Position numbers and translations under genes: made by a program
In this document: piece by piece, positions 36,379 to 48,617 of the stretch
Numbering within the stretch: the stretch's first letter is position 1
How the letters are laid out: each line of letters starts with the position of its first letter
From: Thozetella sp. PMI_491
Lineage: Eukaryota; Ascomycota; Sordariomycetes; Chaetosphaeriales; Chaetosphaeriaceae
Direction of reading: 5' to 3'
Assembly (NCBI GenBank): GCA_021432635.1
Contig: MU270086.1
Coordinates: 279,834 to 343,833 of the forward strand
DNA length: 64,000 nt
The notes under the pieces: generated by a model
What the model was told of the DNA's origin: nothing
Databases searched by the model: none
Seen by the model: the letters and a program-made list of their open reading frames with translations, nothing else

Positions 36379-39300
36379 GGTGCTGAAGGTACTCAGGTCG
36401 TGTCAAGTCTGGTGTATCGGAGCGAGCTTGCGCTACTTTGTGCGACCCCGATCCGTGGCAGGATTGCCGGCCACCTGAACAATAAAACCCTCGTTTGGGA
36501 GAGCCCTGCGTTGGACTAGCCAACTTCCCAGATACCTTTCAATCACGGGCAGCACGTAGCCAGTGCTTCGTGTGACCTCTTGCAAAGCTGCCAGATACTG
36601 AGCCCTGGCCAGCAGATACCGAAGGAACGGAGATCCAGCATAGAGTAGTGGGGAAGGAGTGCGGGTAGGGAGAGAAAAAACCTCACACTTAAAACGAAGC
36701 AGGCGGTCTTGGGGGGGCAAGTAGGAAGATATACGAGATCGGACCGCAAGACTACCGCCAGCAAACCCCGAGAAGTTAGTGGGCCATGATGCTGCCTGTA
36801 GGGCTGTGCCTAGCACGGCTGCATCGTCAGGTGTTTGGAAGGAGCCCTGGTCGAGGAGAGTGTAGGACGGGTAGCAAGGGTATCCATGAAGGCGATCTCA
36901 AGGTTGAGATGGCACCCGGAATTAAGGAGATTCTTTAGGAAGGGTTAAATGGGCGTACGTACCGCAGCATGGCTAAAGCGAGACCCAGACCAGATCCATA
37001 GCGGTACATTCGTTAAACTGGTTCAGGACCGCCACTCCCACAATACACAGGACGAGACCAACTGCCGTCGTGCGTCTAGACATGTCCTCCTAGTCGTCTG
37101 CTGCGTACTACGGCCTACACGCCCTCGCCCTGTAACACCAAGCAGTAAGCTAGCTTGTCTGAGACGCACCGTTGGCAACGTTGCAGGCATCCGGACTGAC
37201 GACCGAACGTGGGGAACCCTTCTGTTAAACAAATATTGACCCGCGCAACTCTACCCACAGACAATCACTGACCCCATCATCCACTTGCCTTCTTTTTTTT
37301 CTCCGACTCGACTCCACCCAGTCGATCTACTTTCATGCGAGCTTGGGCCAAAAAGGGGAAGCGGGTCAATTACCTATTCCAGGATTGGTAGTAAGAGACG
37401 CTTGTCGCATGGAAAGGGGTTTTGAGAAGATCAAACACACGAACATTCCCCAGAATGGGAACGCACTAACCGAAGACCGGGACCATGGGCCAAGGAGGCA
37501 GAGCCGCTCCTTGGGCGAAACCTATTTTAGCCACGACAATTGAGACTACCAAGGCACTTCATCGCCCTCCTGCAGTGCCCAGTTTGACGCTGTTTCGTCT
37601 TGGCCTACTGCAGCCACTGGCTTCGATGCCTCCCCAGTGGAACAGGGGATTTATGGCGTTCCTCTGCCGGTCAGTTTAACCCGGTGCATTCCGAGCTGTT
37701 CCAGACTTTAGATGTTGGCTTTCTTCCAGAATCACGACCCATGGTGTCTGCACCCTGTCAACTCAATCTATCTCAATGCCTCACATGTACTGGGCACCAT
37801 CGTTCCTCCTAGGGGAGAGCACCACGTTGTTACTTGCCATTCGAATGGTCATCATCGGGACCGTGACGATCGCCAGCGATCAGGCCTAGAGGTCCGGGCG
37901 ATTCGGGGATCGTCTCTGGAGAAGCGACCAGCAAAGCCAAGAAAACCAGGCATGCCTGCTTATATTTCCGGGATATCACCAGCCATTTTCCGACTCTTAC
38001 CTCCTCCCCCGGTCTATCTTAGAGAAAGCGGTTACTTCTGAGACGGCTGATATCCCACAGAAAGAGGTTGTATGGCCCTCCTCAGTGCTCGCTCATGCGC
38101 GGGCCTGTAAGGGTGGGATTTATTATCCTATATTCAGCTCTGGACCGGCTACAACGCCACCGCATCGCTGTGTTGGTTTTCGTGTCCTGGCTTCCGCCCC
38201 AATGCGGAGTTTGGATCTGACCGATCGACCGTCTGATCTCATGTCGCAGGGTCGCATGAACGAGACCACAATGGCGATGCGCCACCCCTGTTCCTTGGTC
38301 ATGGGTTCCATGCAAGGAATTCTTCAGGGTTCTAGCGCTCCTGCACGGTCTTGGCTGTTCTGGATCTACCCGACCCGACTTTTGGGATCCAGACGTGCTT
38401 TCTCCTCGTGTCGTCAGACCAGTGCCTGGCTAGTTTGCACGCCTTGTCCCAGCTTGGCTGCTGTGTTTCTCGCATTGGTCGATACGACTTGGCCCTACGC
38501 TTGCAATTTCATCAAGGTTGAAATTCATGTGGAATTAACTAGCCAGATCCGCAGATTCTACCGTATTTGCCCAGCAGCCAACGCGTAGGAAGCATTTCGC
38601 TTTACCGTTAACGTTATGTCAGCATTGAGGTCAAACTGCTCTCTCTCCAGCACCAACCTTGCGAACCATCCAAGCGAGCACCTAGTTAGCATTTTGGCCA
38701 AGTGCAGTACCTCAGTGACAAATTAATTTTCGAGGTGATTGGTTGCCTTGCTCCCAACGGTCGTAGTTTCTCTAGATGATTAGTTTTTCAGACGGCGCCA
38801 ACTTCTTTCAAACAGACTAGGTGCGAGAGATGCTTTCTGTCTCGGCAGGCACCATCGTTCAATTCTAAACATGATTTGCATTGGTTACTTGAGGTGTTGA
38901 TTCTTTAGAACGTTGCAAGACCAGCAGCGGCATCTAAAATTGGAGCATATAGCCGAAAGCGGCCGATATTGGGTTGCTCGAGGTGAAAGAGAACATTTTC
39001 ATCCAGCAGACGGCGGCCATGGTTTTCCCACCCTTGCTTTGGTAGCTTCCCTATGGGGTTTATCTCTGGGCAAGGTTCCTCCTGTTCGGGATTGTTTCAT
39101 ACAGATCCCATGCATGAGTGGGCTGTGGCGCACCTCTAGCCACAGATTATAGGTCTCATGGCAAGACGAGGCGCATTCCCCTTTGGGTGGCTATGTGCCA
39201 AGATGCCTATAGCTATCGGAGCTAATGTGGAGAAGCCATGATAGTGTCTTCCGATGTATGCGTAATCCATTGATCAAGGTTATACTCTACTATTCCTGCT

Positions 39301-40819
39301 GCTTATTGTATGAACTGGGGGGGAGGCTCTTTCAGCGACTAAAGGTAGTAACATTTCCAAGGCTTCAAGTTGTTCCCACTGATCATCTAGATAAATCATA
39401 CAATGAACATTAGGTAGCATGTGTACAAATACGAGACCAAGGTTCTCTTGGCGGGGATGAGGGGAATGTATTGTCAGAAAATATGATAGACAAGTCCAGA
39501 AGGCACGGCTGCCTAAGAGTTGATAACTAGTTATCATTGGACAACTTGACTCACACGGAAGAAAAATTTACTCCAACTATCTTATTGAAGAGAAGTTAGA
39601 TAACATCGCAGAAAATAGGCGGCGGGGGCCATTGCAGCCAGGCTTCGCCGCCCTACCCATATGGGATTTTTTCCATGTTGAATCATCGGTTCTTTGCCTA
39701 GACATGGTCGAGATCTTTTAGGGTTGGTCGCATGACTCCAAGTCAGGTTTGACACCGTAATACAGAGCACCATGCAGGAAGCTGTTAGCCGCGAAAGCTC
39801 CTAGACATGTGGTCATATCTATTCATGAAGGAGAGGAAAGAGCTGCGATCAGTGTGTTGAGTCGATGAAGACTAGAAGCCAAACCCCTTGCAATTATCGC
39901 ACTGTCAGCTTTGTGCCCGGAGCTCGTTTATGGCCCTTGAGGCGTCTATGTTTGTTGGAATACGGAAAATAGACCAACCCAAACAGGCGGCCATAAGCTG
40001 CTTCTCGCTCAGGTCACTTGACATATATAATTAGCTTGCTGGCTAATGAGCCCACGAATGTGTCTGATGTGACGGGAAAACGAGGGGAATTTAGTGAGTT
40101 AGATATAGTGTCTGGCAGCTCGGACCCCTTGCATCGTTGCGGGGAGGACGGCTGCCAATGATATAAGGCGATAAGGATGAAACGTGGAAGCTAATGCCTA
40201 GTCGCAGCGTAGATGCTCACCCATCGAAGGGGCTTATCCGGCTATGCAGCTCCCGCAGGAGAGAAACGCGGAGTAATGGCCGGCTCTTGTCTCCCACCCC
40301 CCAGGTACTGTACCACCGTACGACGTCCCAGAGAGTTGTGCGGTGGACATCGGATGGTTTGAACGTCAACCATTTTTCTTTCTAGACCAGCAGCCACTGC
40401 TCGGCCCGCGTCGTGTGGCTGACGATTTTGTTACACCGACGTCTCAAGGCCGGGCGGGTGATAACACAGAAGCCACTGGTTGGCCCACAGAACGGCCATC
40501 TCCCCCCCCCCAAGCAATGCGTTAGAACACTTGGTCCTTCAGGAGCTGGTAGCACGAGGTGGCCTCCGCGACAGATTCCGGGCATTGAAGCCGCGGCAAG
40601 AATGATGGACAGAGTTTCTTCGCACGCATAGATAACGAAATGGCATTGAATATGGCGCTAGCCCCAGCATTGACAGGAGTTGACCTCGTCGCCCGATGGC
40701 CGCGGCAATATCATACACTTCCTTGGCCGTGGTCTTTTCTCTATTGTAAAAAAAAAAAAAAAAAGGCATCCGACTAAGCGCCCGCTGAGCAGGTCTCAGC
40801 GTCGAACAAGCAATCCGCC
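36379..40819. other. Intergenic region, partly AT-richer, no gene seen
   Basis: About 4.4 kb. A 127-codon minus-strand frame (36433-36816) just upstream of the membrane-protein gene is not recognisable. From about 37.9 to 40.2 kb the base composition is visibly richer in A and T than the surrounding DNA and the frames are short, which would suit a decayed mobile element. I cannot point to terminal repeats or coding motifs. The promoter of the OPT gene lies at the right end. Confidence 0.45.
40748..40764 (+). promoter_or_regulatory. A17 tract in OPT promoter
   Basis: Seventeen A residues lie 55 bases upstream of the OPT start codon, preceded by a CT-rich stretch. Poly(dA:dT) tracts in this position commonly exclude nucleosomes and set the promoter region in fungi. 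The role here is inferred from position only. Confidence 0.5.
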
Positions 40820-43352
40820 ATGGCATCGCGGCGTCCACCTCGCTCCGCCGGCAGAGGCTCGGTCGATAGCTCGACCGTCGAGATGAAGGACATGACGGAT
40901 TTTGGGGTTGCTGGGGCTCCACGGTTCAAGAGCATGTCTACCGAGACGCTTACTCGGGTCGATTCCACTGAGGTTTCCAGAGAGGATCTTGAGGGATGGG
41001 GAAAGGAAAGGGCGGTTGCAAATATGGAGGACCTCGCTCTCAAGGCTCTCCACATCGACGATGACCCGACCCTGAACCCGTGGACATTTAGGATGTTCCT
41101 TTTGGGTAGGTGGATCTCCTAAGGAAGACAACCACTTGTATGCTAATCATCGTCACTTCGGCTACACATAGGGATCGGACTGTCTGCCTTCGGCTCGGCG
41201 CTAGCGACAATCTTTCTGTTCAAGCCGCAGTCTGTCTCTGTCTCCGTCATCTTCCTGACAGTCATCAGCTACGTCGGCGGCAATGCACTTGCTGCAATCC
41301 TCCCGAGTCGTGGCGCCCTTGGCCGCTGGCTTAATCCACATCTCTTTAATGCTAAGGAGCACCTTGCCATCATCATCATGGCTTACAGCGCATCGAGCGC
41401 GGCCTACGCCACCGAAGTGCTCGCCACCCAAAAGCTCTACTACGATGTCGTACCGAGCCCCATCGTTGCCATCCTCTTACTGTTCTCGTCCCAGCTTCTT
41501 GGCTACGGTATGGCTGGTGTGCTCCGCAAGAGCCTGGTCTATCCGACCAAGATGCTCTGGCCTTCTGTTCTCCCGCTCAGCAGTCTGATAGAGACCCTGC
41601 ATCGCGACAGGCTCGAGATGAAGAAGAGATTCAATCTTTTCTGGGTCGTCTTCGGCGTCGTGGCCGTCTGGGAGCTATTCCCTCAGTACCTAGCTCCGTT
41701 CCTCACTGGTATCTCCGTCTTTTGTCTAGCAAGGAGAGACAGTCTGGTCTTCACAAACATCTTCGGCGGTGCCGCGGGCAACGAGGGCCTGGGTTTGCTC
41801 AGCCTGTGCTTCGACTTCCAGTATATTACCATATCTCCGTTTGTCACGCCGCTCATCACTCTCACCAATGGCTTCGCGGGCTACATAATCTGCATAGCCC
41901 TGTTCCTGGGCCTGTACTACGGCAACGTATGGGACGCCCTGCGCTTTCCTTTTCTCTCCCAGCAGCTCTTCTCATCCAGGTCAAACGAGACGCTATTTGA
42001 TGTGTATAACCAGTCCCTCATTCTCGACGACAAGTTCGAGTTGGATCCGGCAGCGTTGGAAATTCAGGGCCTGCCGTTCTTTGCCGCAACCAACGCGTCG
42101 TACCTCTTGACAACGAATCTCGGCATCGCGGCCACCATTGTGCACGTCTATCTTTGGAACTATGACGCCGTCAAGAACGCTTTCGGCTTCAACCTTCCGT
42201 CGTGGGCCGATGTCCGTCGCTACGCCAGCAGCCCTTCCTTGCTATGGAAGGACCGACAGGCCGCTCGAAGCAGTGCCGAGAAAGAAACCGACCCACACTA
42301 CCAACAGATGCTCGCTTACAAGGAAGTACCCTCCTGGTGGTACCTCGCCATCCTCGTGACCTCGATCGTGGTTGCTGCGGCTTGCATCTACGCCCTCGAG
42401 TCGACGCTCCCGTGGTGGGGCTTTGCCATCGCTATTTTGTTGTCATTCACGGCGACATTGTTCTTCGGGGCCATGGCCGGATTGATCGGGTTCCAAGTGC
42501 CCATCACGTCGGTCATCCAACTCATTGGCGGCTACCTGCACCCCGGGAAGCCTGTGGCTAACATGTATTTTGTGCTCTTCGGCGCGAACGCTCAGTCTCA
42601 GGCCCTGTTCCTGGTCAGCAACTTAAAGCTAGGGCAATACGGCAAGCTAAGCCCCCGGTGCACCTTCGCAGTGCAGATCTTGGGCACGATGCTTGGGGCC
42701 GTGGTGAATTATGTGCTCATGAACTCAATTACGACCAGCCAAAGGGAGATACTCCTCAGCATACAGGGTACGAATATCTGGTCGGGACAGGTGATCCAGT
42801 CCTTCAACTCTAACGTAAGTGGAATCTCCGCCGCCCTTACCGTGCAAGATGCCGCAAGACCAAGAGGAGACTAACGGTATTCTCCCTTGTGACTAGGCAA
42901 TCGCTTTCGGGGCGTTGTCACAGTATATGTTTAGCATCGGGAGGACGTATCAGTGGATCGTGCTGGCTCTACCCTTGGGGTTCCTAGTGCCACTACCATT
43001 CTATTTCGCCCACAAGAGGTTTCCGAAGCTGGGGTTTGATTACGTGGTCACGCCAGCTATTTGCTGGTACTTGGGATACCTTTCGGTGGGTATCAACTCG
43101 TCCGTCGGCCTCGCCTTCGCCATCGGCTTCTTTGTTCAGTTTTATGTAAGGAAGCAGCACGCGGAATGGTTTCTCCGCTACAACTTCATCCTTGCGGCCG
43201 CGATTTCGGGCGGCGTAGAACTGCTGGTGTTCGTCACTACATTCGCGGTTCAGGGTGCGAGTGGCACTGCCATTCCCTTTCCGCCGTACTGGGGAAACAA
43301 CTTCCAAACCGGCAACGTGGACTTCTGTGCTCTGAATCCAGCGCTAGGGTGA
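40820..43352 (+). CDS. Small oligopeptide transporter (OPT family)
   Basis: Three exons, 40820-41105, 41172-42814 and 42897-43352, give 794 residues, the usual length. After a hydrophilic N-terminal segment of about 80 residues comes the OPT motif HIDDDPTLNPWTFR at the first membrane helix. There are then about 14-16 hydrophobic segments with family motifs including NPHLFNAKEHLAIIIMAY, FGGAAGNEGLGLLS, YKEVPSWWYLAILV and PVANMYFVLFGANAQSQAL. The last exon carries YFAHKRFPKLGFDY and the terminal PPYWGNNFQTGNVDFCALNP. Proteins of this group are proton-coupled plasma-membrane importers of tetra- and pentapeptides, glutathione or, in some branches, metal chelates; the substrate cannot be read from sequence. 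Intron 1 has a GTAGGT donor and ATAG acceptor; intron 2 has GTAAGT and CTAG. I am confident of family and structure. Confidence 0.94.
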
Positions 43353-44752
43353 TAGAATGAAGGAATGATGTGACTAGAAATTGGTTAGGGAAAGGGCGCG
43401 ATAACATGCGATAACTAAGATAGGTCGACGGGACACAAGCTAATTAGGTCTACTCCCTATCTTGCATATGGTGGCTTGAGCGCCGCCAAGTCAATTCAAT
43501 TCAGGGAGCGGCGACTTGCCCGCTTTCAAGGTCGGTGAGGGAATTAAGAATTTAGAAAGGTACGGAGCAATTGCTCGTTATGGAGCAAGTACTCCGTACG
43601 CGGAGAGCGGGGCGAGGACAAGCGAGATCAGTATATTGGTATTGTCAATAACTATGGTGTTTATCTAGTAGGTACCGAGTGCCTGTATTTACTCTGTAAA
43701 CAAGATGGACCCAGCAAGCCTCGGGATTGCCATCGGGAAAAATAACTCGTTTTAGTCGCGAAATGCCTTTGCCCAAGTCTGCATTGCTCCGAGTGTCGTG
43801 GGGTCGTGCATGGCATGGGAAGAGGTGGGAGGAATGGAAGCAAACACGCAAGCCAGGATGAGAAGAGGAGAGGTTCCTAGAGCGGCGCATTGGCGCTCCC
43901 GCCGCGAACAAGCAGGAATCCAACGCTAGGTTATATACTCACCTACCGAGCCTCCCGGATAGGTGAGCACACTAATTAGATAGTAGGCAGGTGGACAGGC
44001 TTGGCAAACAACCAGGTAGGTAGCTATGTCATAGACACCCTGTCCTGATACCCCCCCTCCTCCCCCCCGTCCCGCTGTGGCGCTGGAGGGGGCGCGCCAA
44101 TCCTATGGCCTACACAAGGCACGTTCCAGTGGCTCGCCACCGGCATGCAGCGGTCTCCGCACCCTGTAGAGCTACTGTCTCCGGCTCTAACCTCCCGCCG
44201 ACCGGGTATGTCCATGCAGGACGCGTGCTTCTGAGCCGCGAACCCACGACTGCTCCTCCCCAAGTTTCCTCGGCCAAGGCCCCCGCGGCAGGCTTGGATA
44301 GGTAGCTAGCTTCCGACGGTGCTTTTTAAGCACCTACATACGTCCCTAGCGGCACCGTCGGTCGGGTGCGTCACGGCCGCAACCAATCACCCGCCCACGC
44401 GCTTGGGTTCCATCGATGACGACCTGAGCAGGGGTAGCTCATGTTGGTTGGGAGTATGCAACGGTAACTTGACCCCTGCGCTCCGGTGCGGGGAGGGCTA
44501 CGAAAATGTGAAATAGCGATGACAGGATTGGAAGATGACACGAGCAGAAGGTTCCAATATGGACTCATCTGCACAAATGGGCCGGGGATGTACATAGAAG
44601 GATTCATCCTGGACCCGCACCGTCGGCAAGCTTGGCAAGCTGGCAAGCTATAAGCTGTGCCCGCCCTCTGGGCTTGGACCAGGCAGGCACGGATCGACTG
44701 ACTTCTCGCGAACCTCGCAGTCAGGCTTCCGCACGCACCATCTCGAACCGTG
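43353..44752. other. Intergenic region between OPT and PhoD genes
   Basis: No coding sequence is supportable. The stretch contains the palindrome-like GTACTCCGTAC at about 43589, TAGGTAGGTAG-type tetranucleotide runs near 44013-44022, and GGCAAGCT repeats at 44628-44652, about 100 bases before the PhoD start. Confidence 0.5.
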
Positions 44753-47047
44753 ATGATGAAGAGCTCCGTGGCCGCTCTCCTAGCGGTGGTGCCCACCTCG
44801 GCAGCCTTCTATGCCGGCAACATCAACTACTTCTCGCCCTCCCTTCACCACGCCTCCCTCGGCGTCTCCATCCGGAAGGTTGCGGCGCGAACCTATGCCG
44901 CCTCGCCGTGGAGTCCCAGCCAACTCAACTTCACCCACGGCGTCGCGTCCGGCGACCCCTACGAAGACAGCGTCATCCTGTGGACTCGCGCCGCGCCGAC
45001 TACCGACAACGACCGCTCCAACAGGACCGTGTCGGGCTACGTCGATTTGTATACGCACGAGAACGACGATTTCGTCAAGGCGAGCAACGCCACCGTGTGC
45101 GTCGAATGGAAGATCGCGACGAGCAAGGATTTGAAGAGTCCTGTCGACTCGGGAACTGCTTACACGAGCTCCGATATTGACTTTACCATTAAGGTAAGCC
45201 ACCACCTCCACTATTTTTGCTGATCCAGAGCTGACTCGAATTCTCATGCCCCAGGTCGAGGCCAAGAAGCTGAAGCCTCTCACCACGTACTACTACCAGT
45301 TCAACGTTTGCAACTCCAACGTTAGCTCCGTGCTCGGCCGCACCAAGACCCTGCCTGCGAAGGAGGGCAAGGTGCCGGTGCCAATTCGCCTCGCCGTTTA
45401 CTCGTGCAGTAACTATCGTAGGTATCGCCCGCAGCCGTTGCCGCAGCTCGCAATTTTTTGGGATGCCATGTTGACGGCGGTGCTTTGTCCAACCAGCCTT
45501 CGGTTTTTTCAATGCTTACGGAAATCCCGTCCGCAAGGACTCGGTCGATTACGTCCTTCACCTAGGTGATTACATCTACGAGTACGGAAACGGAGAATAC
45601 GGCTGGGGCAACTCCATCGGGCGAATTCCGCAGCCAGATCGCCAGATATATACGTAAGTGGCAGGAAACCTTGCCCCGACAACAAACTGGCCGCCATAGG
45701 TCTAACCTATGTTACGTCTATGTAGCCTCTACGATTACCGAAAGAGAATCGCCACTTACCGGAACGACCTGGATCTCTACCAGAGCCATCAGCAGTTCCC
45801 CTGGATTCCTGTGTGGGATGACCATGAAGTCGGTATGGCATAGCCTCGCGTGCTACTGTGGGTAAAATCCGCAGACTAACATGACATCTTAGCCGACAAC
45901 ACCTACAGGGATGGCAGCTCTGAGCTCAACAACACCGAAGATTCGTTCATCAAGGACGGTGGCGTTTCGGTAGACCAGCGGAAGGTGAATGCTGTTCGAG
46001 CCTACTTCGAATGGATGCCGATCCGGTATGTAACGTCGCTCGCGTCAGTGTGCAGGTGCCTCTTCTAATGCGAATGGTTAGGCAAGTCGAGATGGACGAC
46101 AACCTTCGCATTTGGCGTGACTTTCGGTTCGGAGACCTCTTCGACCTCGTCATGTTGGACACTCGTCAGTACGACCGCAGCATCACGGACGTATATACGG
46201 CAAGCATGCCCCTCCCCCCCTTTTGCCACTGGCAGAGGTGAGATACATCTAACGCTATTCCCTCTCACACTAGAACACGGACTATCTCCACGCCATCTCG
46301 AATGACAACAGTCGATCGCTGATGGGTCCGCGCCAGGAATCCTGGTTCTACCGTACCATGAGGGAGAGCTCCCGACGTGGCACGGCCTGGCGAGTCATAG
46401 GCAACCAGATCATCTTCAGCCGCATGAATGAGTCCCTAGCTCTGGGCGAGAAGAACCCACTTAATTATGACCAGTGGGATGGTTACGCAGCTAATCGCAA
46501 CCGAACGTTTGCCAACATTGACAAGCACAAGATCAACAACACCATCATGCTGGCGGGCGACTCTCACGCGTCGTGGGTGTCCGATCTCGTCTGGCTCGAC
46601 GAGCATGCGTACGACCAGGAGACTGGCAAAGGGGCGGTGGGTGTCGAGTTTGCCGGTAGCGCTGTCTCGTCGCCGTGCCCAGCCGGACAGAACCTCTCGC
46701 TAGCGTTGGCAAACTTTGGCTCGTCGTGGTTGACCGGGGCGAACCGCGAGTTGCAATGGCAAGATCTCTTCTACCGAGGCTACTACGAGCTCAGCATCGG
46801 ATACGACACCGTCAACGCGTCGTACTTCGGCCTGCCGGACATCTTGACTCGCAATGGATACGAGATCTCGCTGGCCAACTTCACTGTGAAGAACGGTGAG
46901 AACCGCCTGCACCGATACAACAAGACGGTCGGGGCCAACGGGACTGTCGAGAGCGGAAGTTTGAAGGGTGGCCAGATTCTGGGCACCAACCTGACCCACG
47001 ACACGGCCACCGGCGCGTACTTCACTTTCAAATCGCAGGAGCACTAG
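44753..47047 (+). CDS. phoD: Alkaline phosphatase D (PhoD family), secreted
   Basis: Seven exons, 44753-45193, 45255-45417, 45497-45653, 45726-45832, 45893-46025, 46082-46199 and 46274-47047, give 630 residues. Residues 1-21 look like a signal peptide. The N-terminal PhoD domain starts at [21 protein letters not shown]. The metallophosphatase motifs follow in order: [10 protein letters not shown] (Asp226), WDDHEVADN (284-292), [10 protein letters not shown] (Asp360), GNQIIFSR and [13 protein letters not shown] (Asp469, His471). PhoD enzymes are Ca/Fe-dependent phosphomonoesterases or phosphodiesterases that release phosphate outside the cell. Several NxT/NxS sites fit secretion. The sixth intron (46200-46273) appears to use a GC donor (ACG|GCAAGC), which keeps DVYTNTDY; the only GT alternative nearby (46191) would drop three residues. 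The start was taken at the first of two adjacent ATGs. Regulation by phosphate starvation is usual but I see no proven site. Confidence 0.92.
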
Positions 47048-47714
47048 AAATAGCACGTGATAGCTAATGACTAACACTTAATGCCTCTCTCTTCAATTCC
47101 TCTCCAGCCGTTGGAAATCGGCCCTCTAGCCTAACACAGACGGGGTATGTACCCTTTGGCAGCAAGTTGCCTGACCTCGGTGTACATATGTGGGTATCTT
47201 GGCACGCAGCGGCTTGAGGTGGCCCGGGTGAATATCAACCACTCCACACCTCAGCCCCCCTCCCAAGGACGCATCGTAGGTACTTGTTTTTCAAATGAGC
47301 CTATACCGCTAAGCAGCTAAGGAGACAGATTTTCTTGCTTGAAGCGCTATATCCCGCCCATTGCCTAATTAGGTAGGTAAGTAGCTAATAACGTGCCTAG
47401 CGTTGATGAGTCATGTTGATTCATTCTCTCGCCGGATGATCCAAGCAAGATACCAAGAGCCTAGCTAGGATTTCCCTCGTGTATAAACTACCTCAGTTAT
47501 CTCGACCAGCCGAGCCAGTCTCAACTAATTCTTATATCCGCCCTACGAATCGCTTTTTTCCGCTAGAAGCTCCGGCCCCAGGCAATTTTGACTCTCGAAC
47601 GTGGAAGCACTTGGAGACAGCCTACCAAGTGACATAGTTCCGCCCACGGCTCTACTCGGCAGGGCTATTTACCAATATATTCAAGTACTAATCGAGTTGA
47701 CCCGGAGCCACAAC
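47048..47714. other. Intergenic region between PhoD and SDR genes
   Basis: Non-coding. It includes a TAGGTAGGTAAGTAG run near 47391. The frame of the following gene is open back to 47601, but without an ATG before 47715. Confidence 0.5.
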
Positions 47715-48617
47715 ATGGATTGGGGCAGCAAAGGAATCGGCAGCTTCACGGCAGTAACTTTTTCTGAGGTTCACTCAGCCATCGACCCGGCTGGCCTCCA
47801 GGTTGGTCGGCACCCGTTTGTCGTGTGCGTCGTCGGTGCCTCGCGAGACATCGGCCGCGGTATCTCGACCAGCTACGCCAAAGCTGGCGCCACCGGCCTC
47901 GTGCTAGCATCGCGGGCGGTCGAGTCGCTGGAAGACACCGTGTCTGCCTGCAAAGCCATCAACCCATCCATAGAGACAGCAGCAGTTGCATGCGACATCA
48001 CGGATGCGGCCGCCGTTGCTTCGCTCGCAGAGCAGACAAAACAGCGCTTCGGCCGCGTCGATGTCGTAGCCATCAACTCGGGCTACTCGGGCATGTGTCT
48101 TACCAACATTCTTGACGTCGAACCCGCATCGTACCAGCAGGCCGTCAACGTCAACTATGTTGGCACTTTCCACCTCGCGCGGAGCTTCATCCCGCTGCTG
48201 CTCGAGAGCGTCGACGGGGCGAAGACATTCATCAGCGTCGGCTCGATCGCGGCTTTAATCGTGCGCGGGCCGATTGCGAATGCGCAGTACTGTGTATCGA
48301 AGCTGGCGCAGCTGAAGCTCTTGGAACACGTCCATGAGGAGTTCCACGAGCGTGGCTTAAAAACATTCAGCGTCCATCCCGGGGCCGTAGACAGCGCCAT
48401 GGCCAGGGATACAGCTCCCAAGGAGCTCCTACACGGGTTTCTCTGGGACAGCCCAGAGCTATGCGGTGCGTTTTGCACGTGGCTCACGGCACCAGAGACC
48501 GATCGAGGGTGGTTGTGCGGGAGGCTGCTCGACGCCAAATGGGACCCGGCGGAGCTGGAGCGGCGCAAGAACGAAATTGTGTCCAAAGACTTGCTTAAGA
48601 CAAAGTTGGCACTCTAG
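47715..48617 (+). CDS. Short-chain dehydrogenase/reductase
   Basis: A single exon of 300 residues. The Rossmann nucleotide-binding loop is GASRDIGRG (residues 41-49), a variant of TGxxxGxG. The acidic patch CDITD, the NxG-like INSGYSG (120-126) and the catalytic triad Ser177, Tyr192 and Lys196 (YCVSK) are all in place, so the enzyme should be active with NAD(H) or NADP(H). The ATG at 47715 is the first in an open frame reaching back to 47601, giving a leader of about 35 residues before the Rossmann fold. Fungal relatives are annotated only as NAD(P)-binding SDRs, and the substrate is unknown. It lies 0.8 kb upstream of the beta-xylosidase, on the same strand, which hints at carbohydrate metabolism but does not show it. 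Confidence 0.9.
   Translation: MDWGSKGIGSFTAVTFSEVHSAIDPAGLQVGRHPFVVCVVGASRDIGRGISTSYAKAGATGLVLASRAVESLEDTVSACKAINPSIETAAVACDITDAAAVASLAEQTKQRFGRVDVVAINSGYSGMCLTNILDVEPASYQQAVNVNYVGTFHLARSFIPLLLESVDGAKTFISVGSIAALIVRGPIANAQYCVSKLAQLKLLEHVHEEFHERGLKTFSVHPGAVDSAMARDTAPKELLHGFLWDSPELCGAFCTWLTAPETDRGWLCGRLLDAKWDPAELERRKNEIVSKDLLKTKLAL

Noticed and set aside
36433-36816. 127-codon minus-strand frame upstream of the rhodopsin-domain gene
   Set aside because: Not recognisable, and it sits in the expected promoter region of that gene. It could be an upstream small gene, but nothing supports it.
47601-47714. N-terminal extension of the SDR from GTG at 47601
   Set aside because: No ATG in this part and no resemblance to SDR proteins; the ATG at 47715 is preferred.
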